From positions 49,626,748 to 49,690,747 of the forward strand of contig NC_083599.1 in the NCBI RefSeq assembly GCF_020882245.1: DNA of 64,000 bases, written 5' to 3'. This stretch comes from Rhopalosiphum padi. Taxonomy: Eukaryota; Arthropoda; Insecta; Hemiptera; Aphididae. A program made the translations under genes and the position numbers. Each line of letters opens with the position of its first letter. Position 1 is the stretch's first letter. The notes under the pieces are model-generated. The model searched no databases. It saw only the letters and a list, made by a program, of their open reading frames with translations, and was not told the DNA's origin. Of this stretch, positions 12,564-22,170 are shown piece by piece.

Positions 12564-13265
12564 CAGTGGAACCTCGATAAGTCGAAATTCAAGGGAAATG
12601 CAATTTTTTCGTCTTATCAAGGTTTTCGAGTTACCAAGATTTAAGAAAAAAAATTCGACTTAAAGAGTTTTAAAAATGTATGTATTAAAGTTTTTAATTA
12701 TTATGTACGTAGTTTGTATACACAATGTAAAAAAATGATCGTCCTCCGGGTTGAAATTATCCAAGGATAAGCGTAATTATTTCAGTTTTTTTGTTTTTCC
12801 GATATTATAGCAAGATCTGAAATGTTTTGTTTTATTTTACTATTTACCACCCAAAGTACCAAATAGATCATATTTGCTACAACAATTCATGGCAAACAGA
12901 AAATAAACTGCATAATTGTAAAATCATTATACATTTTTCGCTACGTCCAGGATCTAAGATGTACTTAACGACTTTATTTTATTCTTGGAAATTTCATCAT
13001 TAATGCATGGTTGGTAACCTTTTTGAACTCTCAGGCCACATTCACAAATTAAAAACAGTTTGCGGACCAGATAAAAATTATTATAATAAAACGGACAAGC
13101 CGATTAGACAAATGTTTATAAAATTATCTGTCATTATCCGTCATATTCGGAGCACAGAATGTTCAAGTTATCTATAGTTTTTTTTTTTCGAGTAATCGAG
13201 GTTTTCGCAAGGGGACGGAATTTTTTTCGACTTATCAAGGTTTTCGACTTATCGAGGTTCGACTG
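12564..13265. mobile_element. pogo/Tigger-type MITE with TA target duplication
   Basis: The left end is CAGTGGAACCTCGATAAGTC and the reverse complement of the right end is CAGTCGAACCTCGATAAGTC. Both are flanked by TA (12562-12563 and 13266-13267). CAGT-GAACC-TCGATAA-TCGAA is the classic terminal repeat of pogo/Tigger elements of the Tc1/mariner superfamily (family knowledge). Subterminal motifs 'TTATCAAGGTTTTCGA' recur at both ends. At 702 bp, with no transposase frame, it is non-autonomous. It contains a fragment of another element at 13006-13070. Confidence 0.9.
13006..13070 (+). mobile_element. hAT-like terminal fragment nested in the Tigger MITE
   Basis: CATGGTTGGTAACCTTTTTG followed by AACTC-CAGGCCACATTCAC and TTGCGGACCAG resembles the widespread hAT end 'CAGTGGTTCCCAACCTTTTTGA...GGGCCAC...GCGGACCA' (from memory of the family). 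No second end was found, so it is a fragment. It must have arrived before, with or after the host MITE, and the order cannot be determined here. Confidence 0.5.
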
Positions 13266-13267
13266 TA

Positions 13268-14080
13268 TATAATATGATCATAACGTCATTATCCCTATAG
13301 TTAAACTAGTAAAGTATGTAAGTATATAATATTACTATAATATATACTTACATACACTAGACGACGGATACTAATTAAATCCGTACTGACCACATATATT
13401 TATTTGTTTCCCAAATAAAGTAAATCCCGCCTCAGTCCGTGTATTACGGATACTCACTCATTCTATTTATTTAGATAGGCAAAATTGCTAAGTAGGTAAA
13501 TATTATACAATATGTTATTATTGTACGATATGCACGAAAATATAAAATAATTCAATAACGGTACTACAAGGCGAATGGAAATAGTATAATATTTAAATAT
13601 TTTTATTGATGTTTTATGGCATAAAAACAAATATTAAAAATATATGTGAAAGGTATATTGTATTGTCACGTCTGGAGTGTGACATTATTAGCGATAAATT
13701 ATAACCGATAGTAATATATAATATGATTTTGAACGCTACCGCAGAAATGAATTAAATTAATTTGCAATCAAAAGTGAATAAATAAACAATTTCTAAGCAA
13801 ATTCGATATATTATATTTTGATATTGTGCATCGCTATTTCATAATATGACTTTAAATAATAACTTAATTGAAATATGAATTATGTATACATCTCATGGTC
13901 GGGACCTACGACGATAAAATCTAATTTCGTAAAATAATAGTAAGAATAATTTTGTAGTAATTGTTTATAAATAATTATAATATTGTTAAAACAGTCATCC
14001 ATGTTTTGCGCATACGTTACAAACCAGAATATCATGCACACACCGAATTTGCAGATAACAATAAAATTATGACGTATGTT
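13268..14080. other. AT-rich DNA, nothing assignable
   Basis: A/T-rich, stops in all frames, no recognised repeat. Confidence 0.5.
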
Positions 14081-14230
14081 TAATTCCGGTCGTTACCACG
14101 TGTATCACGTCGCACGTCGTCGTCGCGGTAACGAGTAATAAACCAAATGGATAAATTTTATTATTCCGTCCCGTCGAATGCCGTTTGCTCACAATCACAA
14201 ACTCTCATGCGTCACGCAGCTGCACTCATA
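14081..14230. promoter_or_regulatory. CpG-rich patch with CACGTG E-box
   Basis: A short CpG-dense segment stands out from its AT-rich surroundings: a CACGTG E-box at 14097-14102, a run of ACGTCG words at 14106-14130, and GTCACGCAGCTG near 14212. It lies about 0.8 kb from the larger CpG-rich block at 15.0-16.2 kb. A regulatory role is inference; it could also be old transposon sequence. Confidence 0.3.
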
Positions 14231-14239
14231 TATGGCATA

Positions 14240-14923
14240 TAGGGTGATTCACCAAGCATTCTCGCTTTTTTTTTCTTCAATAATGCTATTATTGAAAATC
14301 TGATTTTTGGAATTTTTAATTGATATATTCTTCATGTTTTCAAATTTTGAGATTTTTTCGTGCTCCCTTTAAAACTTCCCCGGTTTACTGTAATTTACTT
14401 AGTGGATAATTTTCTGAAGATGTTTCATTCAAAATCTAAATTAGACAGAGTAGCTATTGAATTTTTCAACTTCGTGTCTAAAAAAATAATAAATCCATGG
14501 TAACGGGTTTGGAAGATATCATATTAAACTATCAACATCTATAATTTGTCAAAATCGTCCAAGTATATTAAAATATACACTACAATACACGTCATCATCT
14601 ATTACATATATTTTGATATTTTAGTTAGTCCATTTTTAGAGGGTATCGTATCCTCAGCTATAAACCTTTTAATAACTAAAAAACTATTAATTCAAATGTC
14701 GAATGAGGTATATCGACATTTAAAAATGTATACACATATATTCACTAAATAATTTGCAACAAAAAGGGGCGCCACAAAAGTTAGTAATACAGAAAACGTC
14801 TAGGATTTTAAAATACGGCCTTTGAGTATCCCCAGTTAAAAATTCCAAAAATCAGAATTTGAATAAATGCATTATTAAACGAAAATAAAAAATGGGGACA
14901 AGCGCGCTTGGTAAACCACCTTG
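14240..14923. mobile_element. TA-flanked MITE with about 100-bp imperfect inverted ends
   Basis: The left end (TA)YAGGGTGATTCACCAAGC and the reverse complement of the right end (TA)CAAGGTGGTTTACCAAGC agree at most positions and abut TA dinucleotides at 14238-14239 and 14924-14925. The inversion continues inward: TGATTTTTGGAATTTTTAA near 14301 is matched by the reverse complement of TTAAAAATTCCAAAAATCA near 14838. 'GGGTGATTCACCAAGC' is a common insect MITE terminus, probably Tc1/mariner-related. The 68-codon frame inside (14546-14752) has no transposase motif. Confidence 0.85.
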
Positions 14924-15149
14924 TATATAATATGTACTGTATATATAATATATAAATAGCGCTGTGTATACATACAGTATGTCCACCGCGTTATTACACT
15001 GTGTTATAGAGGGGTTAAGAGTTGACGGGGGTGGGAAGGGGACGTTTGTTTATTCCGGAAAACGAATTGAATAATTATTTAACGTCTCAGTGCACGGCGG
15101 CGCGATGTCAGATGGCTGTGGCGGTGCATGGCGAGATCGACTATACCGC

Positions 15150-15199
15150 GCGTGTGTGTGTGTTTATATATTATATACACACACACACACACACACACA
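15150..15199 (+). repeat. (GT)n-AT-(AC)n inverted microsatellite
   Basis: CGTGTGTGTGTG is followed by TTATATATTATATA and then an AC run of about 12 units. The GT arm can pair with the AC arm, so this is a potential cruciform as well as a microsatellite. Confidence 0.9.
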
Positions 15200-15345
15200 T
15201 AAACACTCTCACGATATAAGGTGGCGTTGGCACATAAGCAGCGACGACGGCGTTACGTAAATATACGACCGCAGTTTGCACGCGAATCTCGCACTCTCGC
15301 ACCCACTCGCACTCACACACTCACCCCCATCCCCCTTGCACGCAC

Positions 15346-15363
15346 GCACACACACACACACAC
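15346..15363 (+). repeat. (CA)n microsatellite
   Basis: CA run preceded by CACGCACG steps. A third CA/GT pair flanks 15540-15605 (CA run, then GTGTGT plus TA run). Confidence 0.9.
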
Positions 15364-15651
15364 ATATATACAGACGAAATCGCGTGGCCAAATACGGTGC
15401 TCACAGCATATATGCACCGAACGCGTATTGCTCTCGAGATTACATTTAGTCAAGGTAATTCGGTCGCACGCTACACTACTTGCCTCGTCGTATTACCCGC
15501 GCTGTCTGATCGCGTTGCCAGTCCGACTACCCACCCGCACGCACACACACACATATACGCTATACGACGACGAATAGCTGTGCGTGTGTATATATATATA
15601 TATAGGTTATACCTACTACTACACCGGTCGCCTTCCTAGACGCAATTGCAT

Positions 15652-15662
15652 CCCCCCCCCCC
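15652..15662 (+). repeat. Poly-C run of 11
   Basis: Eleven consecutive C residues followed by GGTCACGCGC. Such a run is unusual in this AT-rich window. Confidence 0.95.
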
Positions 15663-15851
15663 GGTCACGCGCAGATCCACCCCGCGGACGGGGGCGGGCG
15701 CGTTGTTTATTCTCATCCCTGGGCGGCTGCTGCTGGGGCTTAAATTAGCATTTACACCCCGCAGATAAGTACCGCACATTATTCCGTTCGCCGTAAACCC
15801 AATTGGTTATTTATTGCTCTCGTCATAAGCCCCCCACCCCTTCGCCGATAG

Positions 15852-15870
15852 GTACGCGCGTGCGCGCGCG
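15852..15870. repeat. Alternating purine-pyrimidine tract (Z-DNA prone)
   Basis: GTACGCGCGTGCGCGCGCG is a perfect purine-pyrimidine alternation of 19 bases rich in CG steps, inside the CpG-rich block. Confidence 0.85.
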
Positions 15871-16200
15871 GCGGACTACGCGTTTCGTGTGTACGTGTAC
15901 AACGCACAGGTATAGGGACGCGGCCACATTATTATTATTGTGTACTTAGGTATCTCAGGCGGGCCATACTGCACGACGGGGCTATTCGAAAGTGGTGTGG
16001 AACACGCTGCAGTGACTCTTTGTCGACTTGTGGTTTTCGTCGGACCGGGTCTTCCACAAAAGTGCGTGCTCCGTACAAATCCTATATAGCGTATATTATA
16101 CACACACACATGTACACGATTATAAATAGAGAAACTATATATTATTATTATAAAATACAATATGTGCGTCCGCAGGCCGTCATGCGGAAATAATATAACA

Positions 16201-16619
16201 ACAGATATTTGGTTGAATTGCGAACTTCAACTCTCGGAGAATTATTTTATTAAATTCTGACCGGCGAATATATTAATATTATAATATGAACGATACGTTT
16301 TCCATCGTTCTTTCGAAACGAACACTGGCTGTTTGATAATCACGATATTAAAATTAAATATAAATTAATTAATAATAATATAAATACTGTTATAAAAAAA
16401 TATACGTTTTACTGTGTAACTGTTAGTTTGTTTCAATAATGCGGAATGCCGGAATTAATAAATATTTTGTAAGACAAGTGCACTAGCTAAAGTTATTGAG
16501 TCACACTAATAATTTGAATGCATAATGACCTCTGTTGTCAATAGTGTCGATAATGTATTAATACACGGTAATTTAAATGTATAGGTATAATTGTATATAT
16601 ACTATATACTTTCATAAAT
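16201..16619. other. AT-rich DNA, nothing assignable
   Basis: GC content falls off after about 16330. No frame or repeat recognised. Confidence 0.5.
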
Positions 16620-16830
16620 TGTATATTCTAAGTGGAGCCAGTCATGAATGTATCGGTTTAACAATAATGAGTATTTTTATTTTTCTTTATCACTTTTGGA
16701 GTAGTACTTCAACTATTCAACTTTAAATGTAGTTTCCGATAAATAATTAGATTTAGTTGGCGCATTGTGAGGTCAAAAGTTTTTTCGATAAATTCCTGAT
16801 AATTTTAAAATAATTGAAAAAAATAGGTAT
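16620..16830 (+). repeat. Dispersed repeat family A, 5' part copy
   Basis: GGAGCCAGTCATGAATGTAT, a T-rich spacer, then CTTTTGGAGTAGTACTTC parallel 25676-25800 (GGAGTGATGAATGTATTGAT ... GTTTTGGAGTAGTAATAATG). Same orientation as the other family A copies. Non-coding. Confidence 0.55.
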
Positions 16831-17149
16831 AGCAATGTGGGAATACAAAAATTATTTATTACCATAGATTTATTAAGAATTATAAAATAAAGTAAAACAA
16901 TATTTCGTTAATCCCATTTTAAAATACATAATGCGATGATAATAATTCAAATGTAAAAAAATATCAGTTACTTAATACAAATACATATTATTATAAAATA
17001 ATACAAATAATTTAAGAAATTCCAATAAAGACTAGTACATAAAACATATAATATCATATCAAAAATCAAAATAAATAAACAAGTTTTTTTTTTTTTTAAT
17101 ACGATGTTATTACCATATTATTATAGCTATATAGACTTATTAAGATACT

Positions 17150-17575
17150 TTGTTTTGGTTCCCTTTGAATGGCAATAGACACATTTTTCTAGCTGCGTAT
17201 GTAAATTGACCCTTTGATGTCTGCAATTTGACTACCCATGCAACCATGCAACATTTTACCTTCCAGGATGTAACTTTATCACCTTGGCCAGTTTCCATTG
17301 GAGTGTTTTGTCACCCTCCTTTATTAATACCACAGATCCAATCCTAACCCTTGACACCTCTGCCTACTCATTTACTACGCTATTGTGATTGAGCTAAATA
17401 CTATTTTTGTCGGTGTGACCATACTATTTACTGGAACGCCTGATTCACTGTTCGCCGTCTATTTAATCTGTTAACAGGTCAAGGAATCTCCCCTCAAAAA
17501 ATTACCCGTCGTTAAAGTAGTGAGGTCAAAAATATCGAATGATAATGGATACGAAAGACAAGAATTCAGATACAT
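17150..17575 (-). pseudogene. BEL/Pao retrotransposon integrase C-terminal relic
   Basis: The minus strand reads LNSCLSYPLSFDIFDLTTL then TTGNFLRGDSL, the BEL/Pao integrase end (family pattern LNSRPL-PLS-DP-DLT-LTPGHFLIGD-L). In other frames it continues as VNRLNRRRTVNQAFQ and then RIGSVVLIKEGDKTLQWKLA + KVIKLHPGR, with a final KGSIYIR. This is the DUF5641-type C-terminal segment that ends BEL/Pao pol. At least three frameshifts or stops interrupt it. The catalytic core and LTRs were not found, so it is a dead fragment. No host function is implied. Confidence 0.9.
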
Positions 17576-18470
17576 GTCTATATGATTTAACACATTGTTG
17601 TTCGTATTACATATTTGCGTAACTTACATCTCTATTTAAGTGAGTTTTCATCAACTTCATAACTACTTCCAATTAGCCCCTCTTCTGAATTAAGGAGATC
17701 GTGAGAGGTGGAGAGTATGATGTTTCAGGAAATCTCCGAGTCATTAACACACGTCTTTATGTGTGTCTATGTTTTCTTCGGTACGAAATAGGTTTTTCAG
17801 TTCGATAATCTGCGGTTGGCTCCAGAAAAGTTTGTCACAATATTAGAAAATACATCTGATCAAAGTTTTCTACGGCTGGTAAATCTTAATACCTACGCGT
17901 TAAGGGATTCTTGAGTTAACAAATCATATACTACAATGTATAGATAACCGGTGCATTTTGGCGTAGATTATATTTTTATTTAGAACAGTTCCACAAAATA
18001 TTAAAATTACGTACGGAAAAAATACGGCTTGATTTTATCCTTTGCATTGACAAATCAACATCATAGTTGGTCGTACAATTATTACAAATTTTGTTTTAAA
18101 ACAGTATTTATACATGAATTAAATAACATTGTTTAACCATATTGTTTTTGCGTACTGGATTGAAGCGTACTCATGAACACTACGTAAGAATGCATTGCAG
18201 ATGCAACACCACTGTACATTACTCTTTCGCGCGTAAAGTGAAATATTAATTTTGAAATGATACGCGCCGCTATAATTTTTATTCGTCGTCGTTGGACCGT
18301 GCACGCGGAACATCGAGACGTCATCTCGCGGGCGATTTAAACTTTAATGTAATATATCGAGTTCAATACAAAAAATAAAATAACCTATTTTTCAACATTA
18401 AAATCGGCCTAATGCATGCTTATTTTCGCTAGTGCGGGCATCGTCCGTAAAACAATACGTTCGGGTTCAT
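17576..18470. other. Moderately complex DNA, unassigned
   Basis: 17576-17640 may continue the BEL/Pao relic in very degraded form. 17640-17900 is complex but has stops in all frames. 18225-18345 is CpG-rich with CGTCGTCG and ACGTCATC words. Overlapping 63-64 codon minus frames there show no domain and both arise from the same GC-richer patch. Confidence 0.4.
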
Positions 18471-21408
18471 GAATATGAATATTATAAATAAAATATAATA
18501 AATACAATATGATATTATATATTTTATATTATTTTTTATTGCGATTATTTGTATAAAATTTGCTTTTAATAAAGTCGATTTTTTTATTTGATTGAAAATC
18601 AATATATATATATATATAAATATAAATTCTAATAAATGTATTACCGTATTGATGTGCTGTGATTTATTCTGATGAACTACTATCAGATTTTAAGCACTTG
18701 AGTATTAATAATTATTAGCATCAATTACTTGAAAATTATTTTTCTTTGTTAAAGTTTTATTTGGTTTCTTTCGCTAAATGTTTACTCTTAAAGCACAGGT
18801 CGTTTAAATTGTTCACAGACATTTAACAGTTACTTATAGCAAGTGATTTGAAATATATAGTGAAATAGGTTAAATAAATTAAATTAAGGGACGTAAAGTA
18901 TCAAGTTTAATATATTAAATCACTTCATACTCCTCAACAATGCAAAATTCACTGAATAACCATTTCAAAGTACTCCACTATATTTAATCTACAGCTTTCA
19001 TACCATATAAGTACTATTTGTGCCATGTTCATAAGCCTAGTATAACTAGGTAAGTAGCTTTAACACATTGTTCACAGAACTAACTGAGATTGTTGTTACC
19101 ACTAATTGTGTATTAAATTAATCGGTTTTTCTTGATTATGTATTGTAGCCTTCAAATTAGGTGCATAATTATTGAATAGGAATTAATTTAATTTAATTAT
19201 AAACACATTTAATAGTTATAAATAAGTATTTTCATTGATGATAACTCAATTTACTATGAAGAATAATAATTGATATAATACCAGCATAAAATATATTTAA
19301 AACAAAACCAAGGAAATCATTTTTTCTATATAAATGAGGTTTCAAGTGTACCATGTAATTGAATAGGTTAATGTAATGAATGTGTTAAGTATAAATCCAA
19401 CAATATATAATATTGTAAATGAAAAAAAAATTTGAATATAGAGAACTGGTAAAACAGAATATATTTTTAAGATTAAGGATAGTTAATATTATATTGTAAT
19501 ATTATCATTCTTATTATTTTAATTGCATTTTTTTTCATTAATTGTGGCAAAAACATTCTATTAAACTTATAAGTCAATTAATAGCATCGTGCCGTAGAAT
19601 GGAGTAAATAGGTTCATTGTTAAAAAGTGAAAATTATTCTTCATAGTTGAAATATTTTATATTTTACTTATTATCTAGAAGTAAGAGTGAAAAGTGTCAT
19701 ATATCTATCTATGTTTAACTATTAATTTATCTTTAATTAAACGTTTTAAAAATAAATTATTCAATTTCATAAATTTTAGCATCAAACGATGTTAAAAAGA
19801 AATTGTGACTATGCAGTTTCGTTTATTTTTAATTTTATAAGAACAGCTTATAACATAGTTTATAATAAATATTCAAGCTATTTGACTAAGTGACTAAGTT
19901 AAAAATATTAAATCGCTAAATATAGTATAAATTAAATTATAATACGTATTTTTAATTTGTATTTTGTATTAAATAATTTAGTCTAATTAAAAACGGAATG
20001 TTTCTAGTTGTTACTATTTATATTTATTTTATTAAAACAAAAAAAAGTTATTGCATAACATTTAAAACCGAGAACATATATTGTTCCGCTGAGAATCAAA
20101 ATTATTGAAAAAAATTACTCAAAAATATGTAATTTAAATACATAATGTAATATTATTATTACAAGGCAAAATTATATTATTTGTTTATATTCAATACTTA
20201 ATAATTATTCATAACCAAACACACGAATTAAATGCTACTCATTGGGATTAAAAAAAAGTTAAAGAATTTGTTGTGAATTTTAAAGTTTATACCTAATCAG
20301 TAATCACCAACAAACATTTTGTAATCTTAAAACTTTGTTTCTGACAGTTTGACAAATGAATTCATGAACGAGTATATCGCAAACCTCATAAGTTGATTAG
20401 ATCGATTGTATTTATATTTAATCATTACCAAATATAAAATATAAATCCAAATTACTGAACAATTTCGATGATTTTATGACACTATAGATAGTTTAGATAT
20501 CTGTTTACCTACATTATACAATAAAAAAAATATACTGTGGATAATTTATATAAGCTATATTAAACAGTACTGTAGTCTGTTTATAATATAGCATTGCCTA
20601 TAGTAACCTCGTATTTTGCAACTCATTAAAATACTATTTTAATACGTATTGACTTGCATGTCTACGTATTATTATCAAGTAATAATATATAACTATAATA
20701 AAAAGTAAGAAACTGAAATTGTTCTGTTCCAATTCTTTATTTACATTTCAAAATTTCAAACACGATTACCGATATCAAACTCATGTTATATAATCTCCTA
20801 GATTTTATTTTTATCTACAAAATTATTACGGGTTAAGGGCTTGTAGAAATAATATAATAGTCCTTAATTAAATGATTAGTAAATAGGTTATAACTTCTAA
20901 TATAATATTTTAATTAGGTATAATATAAATTAAAAATATTGTACGATTACTAAAACGTCATGTATAATAAGAGATGTTATGTCTATGGTATCGTGTGTAA
21001 GTAATGGAGTAAACTGTAAACAATTGTGCAGTTTATAAACTATAAATTGAATTAAAATTGAAAAAAGATGTTAAATAAATTTAAAAAAATTACTTATATG
21101 TTATATTCACTCAAATTTATATAACACGTCAGAACTTGGTTTTATTAAATGAATTAGGCTGAACCGTCTGCCAAAGTCAAACATTTTATATTTAAAAAAA
21201 TATTTACTCCACGTGACCACGTGAAAAATTAGCATTTGACAACCCGGCATATTATGTTCATTTTGTGACAGAAATAAGAATTGAAATTATGCGTGAATTG
21301 TGTGAGACTCGTATATCTCTAGGCTACTGGAGTAAGAAAATATTATAAAACAAAGAAATATAAAAAAATTTTGCATTGTTTTTGTAACTAGCAAGTTTTC
21401 TAAGTACA
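18471..21408. other. AT-rich DNA, nothing assignable
   Basis: Long A/T-rich interval with an AT run at about 18602-18619. I see no coding frame, RNA gene or recognisable repeat end. Confidence 0.5.
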
Positions 21409-21412
21409 TTAA

Positions 21413-21625
21413 CCCCTTTTCTAAAATAAAGATGTACAAAAATGAATTTTTTTTAAATGAACTAAATTATTTTAAAAGTAGAAACCTAACTTTTCTTTTT
21501 AAATATATTGCATAGTAAAAAAAAACAAAAATAGTTCTAAAAGAAGAAAAAATATAAGTTCTATAAAATAATTTCCCAGCGTGACCAAATATTACAAAAA
21601 AAAACCACGCGACCGATCGATGGGG
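21413..21625. mobile_element. Possible piggyBac-like MITE between TTAA sites
   Basis: The interval is bounded by TTAA at 21409-21412 and 21626-21629, and starts CCCC and ends GGGG. This matches the piggyBac rule TTAA-CCC...GGG-TTAA (family knowledge). Inverted similarity beyond the four G/C bases is poor (CCCCTTTTC versus CCCCATCGA), so coincidence is possible. 213 bp, no coding frame. Confidence 0.35.
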
Positions 21626-22068
21626 TTAATAAAAAAAAATGTAATAGCTTATAAATTATTAAATATTTTACTAAAACAAACTTTTATTTATAAATAAATT
21701 TTAAATTTAAAAAAAAAAACCATTGAAGCTAAATTACTTATATGATTAATTATGAATGTCAGCAGGAAAAACTAAATGTAATAAATGTCGATAATCATGT
21801 ATTTAAACAACAATTTTGGAATTTTTAATAACTTTTTCGTTAACAGCTTATTATCAACTAACATAAAACGTGGTTTGTTAATTTTAATTAAAGATAATAA
21901 TAATAATAAAAAAAGTTATCACAATATAAAACTAATATAATATTACCTATGTGTATTATTTTTAGAAAATAATTTAAATTAAGTTCTGAAAAAATTCAAC
22001 ATGAAAAATATCAAATTTTTTATTTAGAATTACGTGTCATCATTTCATTAAATTTTTAATTTTTACAG

Positions 22069-22170
22069 AACATATATTATTACAATGTTCCGGTGACCGG
22101 CTTCTCTTGTATCGGAGGCAGCTGTTACTGTTTGTCTAGAAACAATGTCTATTATTACATCATTAAATAA
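22069..22170 (+). other. Candidate terminal coding exon, cysteine-rich
   Basis: A plausible acceptor (TTTAATTTTTACAG) ends at 22068. Phase 0 is then open for 33 codons to a TAA at 22168-22170 and contains VPVTGFSCIGGSCYCLSRNN, with three Cys in a C-x4-C-x-C spacing. A second phase is also open to a TAG at 22140, so the frame is not decided. The sequence is clearly less AT-rich than its flanks. Small secreted Cys-rich peptides often end in such an exon, but I know no family that fits. An old transposon fragment is the alternative. Confidence 0.25.

Larger units (their letters stand above)
15000..16200. promoter_or_regulatory. CpG/GC-rich block, promoter or 5'UTR candidate
   Basis: This is the only kilobase-scale GC- and CpG-rich segment in the window. 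It includes GGGGACGTTTGTTTATTCC, CGGCGGCGCGATG, ACGGGGGCGGGCGCG, GCAGATAAG (GATA-type site) and CCAATTGG. CA/GT runs, a C11 run and an alternating CG/GT tract are embedded. In AT-rich insect genomes such blocks often mark transcription starts of regulatory genes (general knowledge). Open frames across it (15022-15639, 15876-16160) are low-complexity Thr-His or Arg-rich by-products of the repeats, so I do not call them genes. Direction of transcription cannot be told. Confidence 0.4.

Noticed and set aside
15022..15639. Open frames of 65-118 codons across the CpG-rich block
   Set aside because: Their length comes from CA/GT microsatellites and GC-rich composition, giving Thr-His repeats. Frames on both strands overlap.
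15876..16160. 94-codon minus frame
   Set aside because: No domain, a low-complexity N-terminus, and explained by low stop density in GC-richer DNA.
18119..18324. Two overlapping minus frames of 63-64 codons
   Set aside because: Same CpG-rich patch read in two frames, no motif in either.
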